From Chryseobacterium joostei (GTDB lineage: Bacteria; Bacteroidota; Bacteroidia; Flavobacteriales; Weeksellaceae): a stretch of 64,000 nt of DNA. Below are positions 1 to 8,928 of this stretch, in pieces. The stretch spans positions 1,922,001 to 1,986,000 of the forward strand of contig NZ_CP033926.1 in assembly GCF_003815775.1 (NCBI RefSeq). Direction: 5' to 3'. Within the stretch, counting starts at the first letter, position 1. Every line of letters starts with the position of its first letter. Both the position numbers and the translations under genes were made by a program. Below the pieces are notes generated by a model. That model made no database searches and was not told the DNA's origin. It saw nothing but the letters and a program-made list of their open reading frames with translations.

Positions 1-26
1 ATGCAGAACTGGCAGCAAGAGTTCAG

Positions 27-686
27 GTGAGTAATATTGAAAACCTCATCAGAAAACTGGAAGAATTGAAATTATGTTTCAAAAGAACTTATTTGTCCCT
101 TGCCATCAATGAGAATCAGCTTATTATTAGTATTGGAGATCATCAGCTTTTCGATTATCATTTTCAGTTTGCAGCCGAAATAGAAGATTTGTTGATTCAA
201 GAAAATGCAAAACTTTTGGATTCAAGCGTTCCTTTTAAAGCTCAACTCAATAAAAGCTATCAGCCGGAAAAGGAAGTTTTTGAAAATATTGAACATCGTT
301 TTATTCAAATCGTTGGTTCGGAATTAAAAAAGAATAATGCTGAAAATCTTTCCATAAGAATTGACTGTAACCTACCATTAGCAGACAAAAAAGACTTTAT
401 CAATCACCTTATTCCTATATGCAGAGAGGAAAACATCAATGTATTCTATTATAAGGATCATGATTTTAATAATCATTGTAATCTAATGCTCTTTTTCAGC
501 AATGGACGACAGAGTAAAGATGCTATCCAGGCTGTTCATGTTAATTCATTTGGAAATAAGATAAGACAACTCAGTGAAAAATATCCACTCCATTTCGGCC
601 ATTTTGGTGGACTAAACCACTATCCGCAAAATGAGCCTCATATTGAACTGATGGTGGATGAAGAATATATTTTAAGCAAAAAATAA
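27..686 (+). CDS. Hypothetical protein, start uncertain
   Basis: I do not recognise a family. The product is a soluble protein of about 219 residues with no signal peptide or membrane segment, a charged helical N-terminus and a His/Asn/Gly-rich stretch near residues 150-210. The start used here is GTG at 27; its GTGA overlaps the TGA of another frame that enters from the left edge and ends in ...QEFR, which would be a 4-bp overlap with an upstream gene. The same frame is also open back to base 3, so the protein may begin outside the window instead. The VOC gene follows after 20 bp, probably co-transcribed. Confidence 0.7.
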   Translation: MSNIENLIRKLEELKLCFKRTYLSLAINENQLIISIGDHQLFDYHFQFAAEIEDLLIQENAKLLDSSVPFKAQLNKSYQPEKEVFENIEHRFIQIVGSELKKNNAENLSIRIDCNLPLADKKDFINHLIPICREENINVFYYKDHDFNNHCNLMLFFSNGRQSKDAIQAVHVNSFGNKIRQLSEKYPLHFGHFGGLNHYPQNEPHIELMVDEEYILSKK

Positions 687-706
687 ACCCATTATAATTT
701 AATAGT

Positions 707-1099
707 ATGATTAAGTTTAAATACGTCATTTTGTATGTAGAAGATGTAGAACAATCTATGAACTTCTATAAAAACACCTTTAACGCCGAAATAAAATTCA
801 TTACTCCGGAAAAAGACTATGGAGAACTACTTACCGGAGAAACAACCCTTTCTTTTGCTTCAATTAGCTTAGCTGGTTCAAATCTAAAACTGGGGTTTCT
901 ATCCTCCAAAACACAAGAAAAGCCATTTGGAATAGAACTTGGCTTTGTAACCGATGATGTGGAAGCACTGTTGGAAAAGGCAGTAAAAAATGGCGCTGAA
1001 CTATATGAAGATATTGCTGTAAAACCTTGGGGACAAAAAACAGCCTACATCAAGGATCTTGACCATTATTTAGTGGAAATCTGTACTGAAATTCAATAA
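707..1099 (+). CDS. VOC family protein (glyoxalase/bleomycin-resistance fold)
   Basis: At 130 residues this matches a single-chain two-module VOC (vicinal oxygen chelate) protein. The first beta-alpha-beta module begins with a strand and the Asp-Val-Glu-Gln-Ser-Met-x-Phe-Tyr helix typical of the family (residues 5-25). The second module (about residues 70-130) ends with a strand carrying a Glu (Leu-Val-Glu-Ile) in the usual metal-ligand position. The substrate cannot be told: relatives include glyoxalase I, dioxygenases and antibiotic-binding proteins. It sits between a hypothetical gene (20 bp upstream) and a GNAT acetyltransferase (12 bp downstream), so a small resistance or detoxification operon is possible, but that is inference. 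Confidence 0.85.
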   Translation: MIKFKYVILYVEDVEQSMNFYKNTFNAEIKFITPEKDYGELLTGETTLSFASISLAGSNLKLGFLSSKTQEKPFGIELGFVTDDVEALLEKAVKNGAELYEDIAVKPWGQKTAYIKDLDHYLVEICTEIQ

Positions 1100-1111
1100 A
1101 TATTCTTATTC

Positions 1112-1648
1112 GTGGAAATAAAGAAACTACAAAAACTATCCTCCAATCCCAGTTTGAATTGGGGACATAATGGGTATACAACAGATAAAATTTATTCCGT
1201 TTCGTCTATAGAATACTCCAATTCCTTTGAATTTACTCTAAGGGAAAAGTCTTTGTCTTATTCCAAAATCTGGGAAACTGATACTGATGAACTTGAAGAA
1301 CTTAATAACATCATTGAAAAAGATAATTCTTTTGGAGCCTTTACAGATGGCGAACTTCAAGGCTGGATCATTGGTGAACACAGAACATGGAACAACAGCT
1401 TTTACATAGAAAATATCCTTGTCAATGAAAAATATAGAAGACAGGGAATTGGGATTATGCTGATTAAAAACGTCCTTAAAGAAGCTCGAAGACTCAACTG
1501 CAGAGTCATTGAACTTGAAACCCAGAATACCAACTACCCTGCCATACAGTTTTACAGAAGAATGGGGTTCAATATTACCGGCCTGAATACAAGACTATAT
1601 GATAACCCTGATGAAATTGCCCTTTTTATGACCCTAGACATCGAATAA
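1112..1648 (+). CDS. GNAT family N-acetyltransferase
   Basis: This 178-residue protein carries the acetyl-CoA binding motif A of GNAT enzymes as Arg-Arg-Gln-Gly-Ile-Gly at residues 109-114, preceded by the beta-strand with Ile-Leu-Val and followed by a long helix. Near residues 140-152 is the motif-B-like Pro-Ala-Ile-Gln-Phe-Tyr-Arg-Arg-Met-Gly-Phe stretch seen in most of the family. It should transfer an acetyl group from acetyl-CoA to an amine; the acceptor is unknown. The start is GTG at 1112, chosen because it lies 12 bp after the VOC stop and no ATG comes before the fold. Probable last gene of the three-gene run. Confidence 0.88.
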   Translation: MEIKKLQKLSSNPSLNWGHNGYTTDKIYSVSSIEYSNSFEFTLREKSLSYSKIWETDTDELEELNNIIEKDNSFGAFTDGELQGWIIGEHRTWNNSFYIENILVNEKYRRQGIGIMLIKNVLKEARRLNCRVIELETQNTNYPAIQFYRRMGFNITGLNTRLYDNPDEIALFMTLDIE

Positions 1649-1784
1649 CTCTAGGACTAAAAACACCTCTTACTAATTCTATTAATCAATTATCATTTTA
1701 TTTTTCATTAAAAAATTAAAACACTTGCTAGTGTCTTATATTTTTTATACATTAGTAATCAGCAAATTAAAAACATTGATTACT

Positions 1785-2033
1785 ATGAAAAATTTAAAAA
1801 AATTAAAGAGAAGCCAATTGGTGTTAATTAGCGGAGGAGATACAGCTTATGCATTCTGTTTAGACGGCGTTTGTCCTCCAACCCACGGATCCTATTATTG
1901 CAGCGGAGATACTTGCTACAGAGTAACTGGAGGAGGTGGTAATACTGGAGGAGGTCCTGGTGGCGTAACTCCTTGTCATGAGCCACAACGTTTCTGCCAG
2001 GAGTGGGAAACAGGATGTGGATGTCATTATTAA
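1785..2033 (+). CDS. Double-glycine-leader Cys-rich peptide (bacteriocin-like)
   Basis: An 82-residue precursor. The first 18 residues form a leader of the kind common in Flavobacteriia (Met-Lys-Asn-Leu-Lys-Lys-Leu then Gly-Gly at 17-18), which C39-peptidase ABC exporters cut after Gly-Gly. The predicted mature part of 64 residues has eight cysteines, a glycine-rich middle with runs of Gly, and ends in Cys-Gly-Cys-His-Tyr. Start: ATG at 1785 rather than an upstream in-frame codon, because the leader begins there. No exporter, modification enzyme or immunity gene is adjacent, so it may use a transporter elsewhere. Activity as a bacteriocin is not shown; a signalling or disulfide-rich secreted peptide is an alternative. 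Confidence 0.75.
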   Translation: MKNLKKLKRSQLVLISGGDTAYAFCLDGVCPPTHGSYYCSGDTCYRVTGGGGNTGGGPGGVTPCHEPQRFCQEWETGCGCHY

Positions 2034-2055
2034 AGTTAGTTGTTAGATAAAAATT

Positions 2056-2081
2056 AGGGCGGTTTTTACCGCTCTTTTTTT
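2056..2081 (+). terminator. Rho-independent terminator of the double-glycine peptide gene
   Basis: A GGGCGGT / ACCGCTC stem with a short T loop is followed by seven T, 22 bp after the stop codon at 2033. Confidence 0.8.
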
Positions 2082-2175
2082 GTGCAATCTAAAAACCTGA
2101 AAGGATAAAAAAAGGAAAGCAAAAGTTCTTAAATAAGTTCAGTATTGAAAAGAAATTAGATAAAATTCTTTTCAC

Positions 2176-2206
2176 AAAAAAACCGCGCCCTCCGGGCGCG
2201 GTTTTC
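2176..2206 (-). terminator. Strong GC-rich terminator after mdh
   Basis: A perfect 10-bp stem (AACCGCGCCC with its complement, loop TCC) is flanked by an A run on the left and T run on the right, so it can work in both directions. On the minus strand it lies 20 bp past the mdh stop; it could also back up the terminator at 2056-2081. Confidence 0.9.
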
Positions 2207-2225
2207 ATATATATAATTCAGTAAA

Positions 2226-3152
2226 TTAGAATTTAAGATCTCCATTCACTTCTCTCACTGCATTAGCAGCTTCAGCGAATTTCAATTGCTCTTCAGCAGT
2301 CAATGTTACGTTTACGATTGATTCTACTCCGTTTGCTCCGATGATAGCAGGAACTCCTAGGCAGATATCGTTTTGTCCGTATTCACCCTCAAGCATTAAA
2401 GAACAAGGGATCATTTTCTTTTGGTCACATGCAATAGCCTGAACCATTACAGAAACAGCTGCACCTGGAGCATACCAAGCAGAAGTTCCTAATAATTTAG
2501 TAAGGGTAGCACCCCCTACTTTAGTTTCTTCAATTACATATTTTTGTTTTTCTTCGTCTAAAAATTCAGTTACAGGAACACCATTTCTTGTAGCTTTGCT
2601 CAATAATGGAAGCATCCCTGTATCACTGTGAGCAGCGATTACCATACCATCCACATCAGAAATTGGAGCTTCTAATGCCTCAGCCAATCTATACTTGAAT
2701 CTTGCAGAGTCTAGAGCACCACCCATTCCGATGATCTTGTGCTTAGGAAGACCTGAAGTTTTGTGAACCAGATAAGCCATAGTATCCATTGGGTTAGAAA
2801 CCACGATAATGATTACTTCTGGAGAATGTTTTACTAAGTTTTCAGTAACTTCTTTTACGATACCCGCATTGATACCAATTAATTCTTCTCTAGTCATTCC
2901 AGGTTTTCTTGGGATACCTGAAGTGATTACTGCTACATGAGAACCTGCAGTTTTGCTGTAATCTCCTGTTGTTCCGGTAATTTTTGTATCAAATCCGTTA
3001 AGAGACGCTGTCTGCATCAAATCCATTGCTTTACCTTCAGCAAATCCTTCTTTAATATCTACCAAAACTACTTCTGAACAGAAGTTCTTCATTGCGATGT
3101 ATTCCGCACAGCTTGCTCCTACAGCGCCTGCACCTACTACAGTTACTTTCAT
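2226..3152 (-). CDS. mdh: Malate dehydrogenase
   Basis: NAD-dependent oxidation of malate to oxaloacetate in the TCA cycle, cytoplasmic. The 308-residue chain has the Rossmann signature GAGAVG at 7-12 and Asp32 at the end of beta-2, which selects NAD over NADP. The catalytic and substrate residues of the LDH-like MDH group are visible: Arg82 and Arg88 in the mobile loop, Asn120, Asp148, Arg151 and the proton-relay His175. Arg at 82 rather than Gln marks it as a malate and not a lactate dehydrogenase. It is a single gene with its own promoter (TTG / TAAATTTG about 60 bp upstream) and a strong terminator. Confidence 0.97.
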   Translation of the reverse strand: MKVTVVGAGAVGASCAEYIAMKNFCSEVVLVDIKEGFAEGKAMDLMQTASLNGFDTKITGTTGDYSKTAGSHVAVITSGIPRKPGMTREELIGINAGIVKEVTENLVKHSPEVIIIVVSNPMDTMAYLVHKTSGLPKHKIIGMGGALDSARFKYRLAEALEAPISDVDGMVIAAHSDTGMLPLLSKATRNGVPVTEFLDEEKQKYVIEETKVGGATLTKLLGTSAWYAPGAAVSVMVQAIACDQKKMIPCSLMLEGEYGQNDICLGVPAIIGANGVESIVNVTLTAEEQLKFAEAANAVREVNGDLKF

Positions 3153-3209
3153 ATTGTTACTTTTTAAATTATTTATTTTTGTTAGTTAAGTTTAAAATTG
3201 AAACTCCCC

Positions 3210-3239
3210 AAATTTAATAAATCCTGAAAAAATGAGCAA
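3210..3239 (-). promoter_or_regulatory. Bacteroidota-type promoter of mdh
   Basis: Read on the minus strand, TTG at 3239-3237 is followed after 20 bp by TAAATTTG at 3217-3210. This fits the Bacteroidota primary-sigma consensus (TTG at -33, TAnnTTTG at -7) and is 58 bp upstream of the mdh start codon. Confidence 0.65.
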
Positions 3240-3271
3240 TTTTTCAGAAATTTAATTAGAATTAAAAGAAA

Positions 3272-3832
3272 TTAGTTGACGTTCAGTAAAAACGTGTATA
3301 GTTTTTTTGCTCCGGAAAGCACTTCATTATAGTTTTCCTCCTTAACTTCCGTGTCCAAAAACTCCTTAAAGTTCTTCCACATGGGTCCCGTATTCTCCTG
3401 ATAGCATCCAAAGAAATTAAAAGTCACCTCATCAAAACCTTCCGTTTTAGAAAGCTGCTTGGCAATAACGTTTCCACCCAAAGTAGAACCTTCAATGACA
3501 TACATAGCGCCCAAAGCCTCATGTTCATTCTCAAACTCAAGAGGGTGAGATACAGCCTGGTTATCCAGAGAAAGACTCTCAAGATCCTTTTCAATAAGGG
3601 AAAGCTTCTTTCTTTCTTCAAGCTGAAGTTTTTCCGCATACTTATCAGAAAGACTGTTGAATATTTTATCTTCACTGTGAAGAAGCATCAGATAATTCGT
3701 ATGGATGATCTTTTTATAATCTTCTAACGTGAAAGTTTTATTAAAAATTTTTTCAGAATTAAAAAGCTTCTCTGCTGCATCGTGATATTCTGCTGTATTT
3801 TGTTTAAGATATTCTGATACCATAAATAACAT
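3272..3832 (-). CDS. Biliverdin-producing heme oxygenase
   Basis: A 186-residue protein of the bacterial heme oxygenase family, which opens heme to biliverdin, CO and iron. A proximal-type His lies in the N-terminal helix (His17 counted from 3832), and the Gly-rich distal-helix motif Gly-Ser-Thr-Leu-Gly-Gly-Asn is present in the middle of the chain. It follows the bacteriophytochrome gene by only 12 bp on the same strand; the known biology of BphP/BphO pairs makes supply of the biliverdin chromophore its likely job, with iron release from heme as a side role. Start: ATG 3832, with a second in-frame ATG three codons later (3823) equally plausible. Confidence 0.9.
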   Translation of the reverse strand: MLFMVSEYLKQNTAEYHDAAEKLFNSEKIFNKTFTLEDYKKIIHTNYLMLLHSEDKIFNSLSDKYAEKLQLEERKKLSLIEKDLESLSLDNQAVSHPLEFENEHEALGAMYVIEGSTLGGNVIAKQLSKTEGFDEVTFNFFGCYQENTGPMWKNFKEFLDTEVKEENYNEVLSGAKKLYTFLLNVN

Positions 3833-3844
3833 TTTAAAAGTTTC

Positions 3845-6067
3845 TCAAATGTAAGGTTTTTTGAACGTTAAAATGAAAGAAGTCCCCTCATTATTGCTCT
3901 CATAATCTACATTCCCTCCTATTCTTTTCATGATTCTGTGTACGATAGACAGCCCTATTCCATTTCCTTTAAACTTCTTCGCATTATCCATCCTATTGAA
4001 AATTTTAAACATCTTATGCTTCTCTTCCTCAGGAATACCAATTCCGTTATCCGAGATTCTGTAAATAATGGCTTGCCCGTCTTCCGTTCCCTCAATTTCC
4101 ACCTTTGGCTGATCTTTATGGGAAGAATATTTTACTGCATTATTGATGATATTTAAAAATACCTGATGAAGCAAAGTTTTATCTGCCATTACATCCGGAC
4201 ATTCCTTAATGATAATTTCACTTTTAGGACTTCCGTAGGTCATTTTTGCATTTTCAGAAATTTTGTAAATGGTATTCAATGTAGTAAGGCTTTCAAGCTG
4301 AATATCGCTATGCTTGGCACGGCTGAGCTGAAGCACATCCTTCATCATTTCAGCCATATTATCAATTTCCTCAATGATGGTATTAATCTTCGTTTTGCTC
4401 TTTTCAGAATCATCAGTAAGGTTCCCCAAAAGCATTTGTGCATTCAATTTCATCACTGTTAAAGGTGTTCCCAGGTCATGAGAAATTGTATACGAAAAAC
4501 TATCCAGTTCTTCATTCACCTTTTTAAGCTCATCATTAAGCCTTTTGATCGCATTATAATTCTTATGTGAAGTTTCCAGAATTAAATCTCTTACAGCCTG
4601 TACTGCACTTACATTTCTAGAGTTCCATCTTTTAGAATGCCCTTGGATATTCTCTGTGAAAATTCGAAATGAAGTTCTGGGAGAAACCATCTGTTTTTCC
4701 TTTCCATTCTGAGAGAACACAGCTATTTTCTTCTCAGGATTACCTGCCCAGTTAATGTGTTCGTCAAACTCTTTACGAAACCACATCAGCATTTCATTTT
4801 TATCTCTTTCAATAAAATAAATTATGATTCCGGCTGCATTTTCAGATAAATTAAGCTCTTCACCATGATTTCTAAGGAAGCTTCTGTCAACATAAATACG
4901 ATCCGTTGTATTTTCCAGAACCCACTGTCCAATTCTTTTAATTTCATCAATGGCAGGAGTAACTCCCTCTGTAATTATATTTTCATCCGAAAAAATAGCC
5001 AGCCCATCTGCTTCAGGTAAATTTTTAATATCAGGTTTACTTTCAACAAGAGAATCAAATAAATTATGATGTTTTAAAAATTTCGTTTTCAGTTCAGATA
5101 ACTTCTCATTTACTTCCAGACGATAGTTCAGCTCTTTTTTGGATTTAAAAGATGAGTAGGCATTTGCTGCCAAGGCTGTGAAAATACCCGCCTGCACCCT
5201 GTCTTCAAGATCCACATGTTTGGGCTCTATATTCTGGCAGGTTACCAATCCCCATAAATGATTATCGATAATAATCGAAACACTAAAGCTGGAAGAAACA
5301 CCAGAGTTTATAAGATATTGCCTATGAACAGGAGACATTCCTCTTGATGCTGAAAAACTAAGATCAATATTTTTATTTGTTTTACTTACAACCGGAACCG
5401 TCTCCGTATGTACGTTACTGAATATTCTTTTTCTCTTCTTAAGATAAAGATCCCGGGCCTGTCTTGGAATATCGGATTCAGGATAATGAAGTCCAAGGAA
5501 ACTTTCCATCTCCTCATCTTTCTTTTCGGCAATAACTTTTCCGGAACCGTCCATCATAAATTTATAGACCATCATTCGGTCATAGTTCACCACCTTGGCA
5601 AGTGTTTCTAGCAAATGGTTCCAAAGTTCCTTCTCATCATCTATAATATAAAAGTTATCATATTTATTGGAAATTCTTTTATCAGGGTTCACTAAAACCT
5701 CTTCAAATTCCAGAAAAATAGATCCTCCGCTTCTGAACACAGAAAAATGATATTCCTTATCATTAATAAAGATCTTATCAAAATAGGTTTCATTCTCCCT
5801 TCTGGTGAATCTGTTCAGTGATGTATAGATATCTGAATCTATAATATGTTGAAAACTTTCCGGAAAGTCCGAAAGTTTCCTGTCGAACAACCCATCTAGG
5901 TCTCCGATTTTAAATATATCCGATATATTCCTGCTGAAAAAAGTAATGGAATGGGACTCCGCATCAATGCCAATCAAATAACCAAAACTTTGTATGGAGC
6001 CTGGAATATGGATGGGTTCATCGTGGCATTCTACAAAATTCATATAACTATTCAGTCTATCAATCAA
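3845..6067 (-). CDS. bphP: Bacteriophytochrome sensor histidine kinase
   Basis: Red/far-red light sensor kinase of 740 residues with the order PAS-GAF-PHY-HisKA-HATPase and no receiver domain. Cys14 is in the N-terminal position that binds biliverdin. The GAF domain has Tyr168, the Pro-x-Ser-Asp-Ile-Pro motif (196-201, Asp199) and His248. The PHY tongue keeps Pro-Arg-x-Ser-Phe. The kinase has His530 in an H-box, the N-box around Asn639, Asp673 in DNGIG and a G2 box GNGIG near 701. Odd point: the second chromophore-pocket His of the family (His290 in the Deinococcus protein) is Gln278 here. It leads an operon with heme oxygenase. The cognate response regulator is not nearby. Confidence 0.95.
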   Translation of the reverse strand: MIDRLNSYMNFVECHDEPIHIPGSIQSFGYLIGIDAESHSITFFSRNISDIFKIGDLDGLFDRKLSDFPESFQHIIDSDIYTSLNRFTRRENETYFDKIFINDKEYHFSVFRSGGSIFLEFEEVLVNPDKRISNKYDNFYIIDDEKELWNHLLETLAKVVNYDRMMVYKFMMDGSGKVIAEKKDEEMESFLGLHYPESDIPRQARDLYLKKRKRIFSNVHTETVPVVSKTNKNIDLSFSASRGMSPVHRQYLINSGVSSSFSVSIIIDNHLWGLVTCQNIEPKHVDLEDRVQAGIFTALAANAYSSFKSKKELNYRLEVNEKLSELKTKFLKHHNLFDSLVESKPDIKNLPEADGLAIFSDENIITEGVTPAIDEIKRIGQWVLENTTDRIYVDRSFLRNHGEELNLSENAAGIIIYFIERDKNEMLMWFRKEFDEHINWAGNPEKKIAVFSQNGKEKQMVSPRTSFRIFTENIQGHSKRWNSRNVSAVQAVRDLILETSHKNYNAIKRLNDELKKVNEELDSFSYTISHDLGTPLTVMKLNAQMLLGNLTDDSEKSKTKINTIIEEIDNMAEMMKDVLQLSRAKHSDIQLESLTTLNTIYKISENAKMTYGSPKSEIIIKECPDVMADKTLLHQVFLNIINNAVKYSSHKDQPKVEIEGTEDGQAIIYRISDNGIGIPEEEKHKMFKIFNRMDNAKKFKGNGIGLSIVHRIMKRIGGNVDYESNNEGTSFILTFKKPYI

Positions 6068-6406
6068 ATATAGGGCTTTTTTTAACGGTAATTATTCTGT
6101 TGTATTATTTTTTCCTACACCCCGACGATTATATGATTTTATCCGGAAAACATCACATTAAAACATTTTTCTTATTCAAGCAGTTTTAATATGATATCTC
6201 TAAAATATACGAAAAAAAATGCAATATTTATGTTTTTAACCTATTAACCCTGATTCATAACATGAATTAAGGATTATTAACCAAGATAATTGGTTTATTT
6301 AAACATTTTTAGCTAAATTTATATCACCAAATAATGAATATCAATAAAATATATTGAATTATTCACAATAAATTCAAGATAATAATTAAATACAAATAAT
6401 ACTATT
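6068..6406. other. Divergent intergenic region, no gene seen
   Basis: 339 very AT-rich bases between the phytochrome operon (leftward) and the amide hydrolase gene (rightward). It must hold both promoters, but I could not pick a convincing TTG / TAnnTTTG pair, and no RNA gene or strong hairpin is apparent. A long antisense frame that enters here overlaps the hydrolase gene and is not credible. Confidence 0.6.
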
Positions 6407-7456
6407 ATGAAAAAGTTCCCATTAATTTTATTTTCCTTGGTCCTCTCTGTAGGATTATGGAATCCATCAGAAGCATGTACGCGAGTAGTATACAAAGGTC
6501 CGCAAAATACAATTCTTACCGCCCGTTCTATGGATTGGCGTGACGAAATCCCAGCCAACCTGTGGGTTTTTCCAAAAGGAATTGACCACACGGGACAAAC
6601 CGGATCTAAATCTGTAAAATGGACTTCTAAATATGGTAGTATCATCAGTTCTACTTGGGATATTGCTTCTGCAGACGGAATGAACGAGAAAGGACTTGTG
6701 GCTAATATGCTGTGGCTAGGTGAATCACAATACCCGAAATTCGATCCAAAAGGCAGTAAAAAGGGACTTGCCATTTCTTTATGGGCACAATATTATCTTG
6801 ATAATTTTTCAACAGTAAAGGAAGCGGTAGACTTTTCGAGAAAAGAACCTTTCGTAGTAGTTAGTGATAATATTCCGGGAACGGAAAGATTTACAACCAT
6901 CCATCTTTCTTTGTCTGATGCATCAGGTGACAACGCTGTATTGGAATATATTAACGGGAAACTGGTTATTCATCATGATCCGTCTTATACGGTAATGACC
7001 AACTCTCCTATTTTTGAGGAGCAGCTAGCTCTTAACAATTACTGGAAAGGAATTCCGGGTACTGTAATGCTGCCGGGAACCAACCGTGCTGCCGATCGTT
7101 TTGTGAGAGCTTCTTATTATATTGATGCTATTCCAAAAACTGCTGATACCCGCACAGCTGTAGCCAGTGTATTCAGTGTCATCAGAAACTGTTCTGTTCC
7201 CTACGGTATTTCTTCACCCACAGAGCCTAATATTTCTTCTACAAGATGGCGTTCTGTCTCGGATCAGAAGAATTTAGTCTATTACTTTGAAACCGTTTTT
7301 ACACCCAACACATTCTGGGTAGATCTTAAAGATTTTGACCTGAGTGCAAAAGGTAAGGTAATGAAACTGGACCTAAGTAACTATCAGACTTATCACGGTA
7401 AATCCAACACTAATTTCAAAGAAACCCCTTCTTTTAAATTCTTAGGCTTAGAATAA
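6407..7456 (+). CDS. Exported linear amide C-N hydrolase (choloylglycine hydrolase / penicillin V acylase family)
   Basis: A 349-residue Ntn hydrolase precursor. Residues 1-23 are a signal peptide ending in Ser-Glu-Ala, and the next residue is Cys24 followed by Thr-Arg-Val-Val-Tyr, so signal cleavage would itself free the N-terminal nucleophile Cys of this family. Downstream are the family motifs Ala-Arg-Ser-Met-Asp-Trp (Arg and Asp near the active Cys) and Gly-Met-Asn-Glu-Lys-Gly-Leu. It should hydrolyse a linear amide such as penicillin V, a bile-salt conjugate or an acyl-homoserine lactone, in the periplasm or outside the cell; the substrate cannot be told. It stands alone, divergent from the phytochrome operon. 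Confidence 0.9.
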   Translation: MKKFPLILFSLVLSVGLWNPSEACTRVVYKGPQNTILTARSMDWRDEIPANLWVFPKGIDHTGQTGSKSVKWTSKYGSIISSTWDIASADGMNEKGLVANMLWLGESQYPKFDPKGSKKGLAISLWAQYYLDNFSTVKEAVDFSRKEPFVVVSDNIPGTERFTTIHLSLSDASGDNAVLEYINGKLVIHHDPSYTVMTNSPIFEEQLALNNYWKGIPGTVMLPGTNRAADRFVRASYYIDAIPKTADTRTAVASVFSVIRNCSVPYGISSPTEPNISSTRWRSVSDQKNLVYYFETVFTPNTFWVDLKDFDLSAKGKVMKLDLSNYQTYHGKSNTNFKETPSFKFLGLE

Positions 7457-7741
7457 CTTAAGCCCAAACTAAAAATTTAATCCTTATGTGTTTCTATCTA
7501 AAAACACAGCCAGAAACATGTAAGGTTAAAAAAAATCATGAATGTAAGTTCAAGATTAGATATGTGATCATTTCCTTCCATTGGAGAATTATAAATCGAA
7601 GATTTAACGGAAGGGTTTAAGCAGCAAAAGTATTTATCATTTATAAGCACATCTAGTGCCTCACCTCAACTTTTTAAGGAGAGGGATAAAGTCTTTATGT
7701 TTAAATAATATTTCAAATAAGCAAAAATTAAACAAATAGAT

Positions 7742-8908
7742 ATGGCCTTTTTTTCATTTAAAAAGAGAAGCCTGCTCCTGTGCATTCTTATGGGCTGGTT
7801 TTCAGCTAACGCACAGATACAGGATTCTTTACAGACCAAACCTCAACAACAGGAAGAAGATAATGTAAAATATCCGCAACTTCAGATTAAAGGGCTTTTT
7901 CAGGCACGTTATCTGGTGGGGATGAGCAAGGATGTAGATGTAAACGGACTTCATCACTCTGATGGCGGCGGGACGAGCAATAATTTCATGCTAAAATACA
8001 TGAGAGTTCAGGTTCGCGCGCAGATCAGTAAACGAACAGAAGTTGTTGCCTTGGCGAACTTTGCCGATTTTAAAAATGACCCTAAAAGCAGGGTTCTTGA
8101 AAACGCCTATCTGAAGTACACATTCAGCCCTAAGTTGGCATTTACTGTAGGACAATTCAGACCTTGGTTCGGGATTGAAGAAACTTATCCAATTGACATT
8201 ATAAAATCTCTCGACTGGTCTAATCAGTATTCTGAATTTGGAAAACTGGGTTGGACTAGCTTCCAGATCGGGCTTTCTGCAACAGGACAGCTTAAGCTTG
8301 GTGAAATTCCTTTACAATATGCAGTATCGGTAGTGAATGGAAATGGAAAAAACCAGGTCAATGACAACGACAACGGGAAACAATACTCTACCCGATTACT
8401 TTTCGGATTATCTAAAAAATATAATTTCAATGTGGGTCTGAATGGAGGTATTGGCGAGGTTTTCAGTAAAAAAGTATATGCCGTAGGGATTGATCTAAGC
8501 TCAATGATTCAATTTGATCCAAGATGGAGTCTGGATATGCAACTGGAAGCGAAACAGGCTACCAACCATATCCTTTACAACTCTATTGCTCCTGAAGCAA
8601 GACCTGATAATCCTGATCAATATCTGGTTCGCGGGGTTTATTTTCTTCCGAATGTAAGATATGAAATCAACCATAAAAACCTGAGCGCCTTTGAGCTGTC
8701 TTGCCGATATGAATACCTTGACACCAACTTCAGAATGGCTTCCAACCCAAGACAAACCATCACTCCAATGGTGGGGCTGGAATTTCTGAAAAATTATGGG
8801 GCCAGAATTCAGCTGGGTGTACAGTTTGACCGTTACAAATATCAAGTAGAAAATACCTCTCAATACAACAACAATCTCTTCATCGTACAGGTGCAAAGTA
8901 GATTTTAA
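7742..8908 (+). CDS. OprP/OprO-like outer membrane porin
   Basis: A 388-residue beta-barrel protein with a signal peptide (cleavage after Ser-Ala-Asn-Ala, about residue 24). The rest shows the alternating aromatic and polar strands of a porin and the phosphate-selective porin O/P pattern, including the Gly-Gln-Phe-Arg-Pro-Trp-Phe-Gly-Ile-Glu segment in the first half, and it ends in Gln-Ser-Arg-Phe with a terminal Phe typical of barrel assembly. The dicarboxylate transporter gene starts 20 bp downstream and sdhCAB follow, so the pore more likely admits succinate, malate or fumarate than phosphate; this is inference from position. Confidence 0.88.
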   Translation: MAFFSFKKRSLLLCILMGWFSANAQIQDSLQTKPQQQEEDNVKYPQLQIKGLFQARYLVGMSKDVDVNGLHHSDGGGTSNNFMLKYMRVQVRAQISKRTEVVALANFADFKNDPKSRVLENAYLKYTFSPKLAFTVGQFRPWFGIEETYPIDIIKSLDWSNQYSEFGKLGWTSFQIGLSATGQLKLGEIPLQYAVSVVNGNGKNQVNDNDNGKQYSTRLLFGLSKKYNFNVGLNGGIGEVFSKKVYAVGIDLSSMIQFDPRWSLDMQLEAKQATNHILYNSIAPEARPDNPDQYLVRGVYFLPNVRYEINHKNLSAFELSCRYEYLDTNFRMASNPRQTITPMVGLEFLKNYGARIQLGVQFDRYKYQVENTSQYNNNLFIVQVQSRF

Positions 8909-8928
8909 CCTCTTAAATAGTTATCATC

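Noticed and set aside
6319..6774. Antisense frame of about 150 codons at the start of the amide hydrolase gene
   Set aside because: It lies opposite a well-supported gene with motifs and its protein lacks a family pattern; it is a by-product of codon composition.
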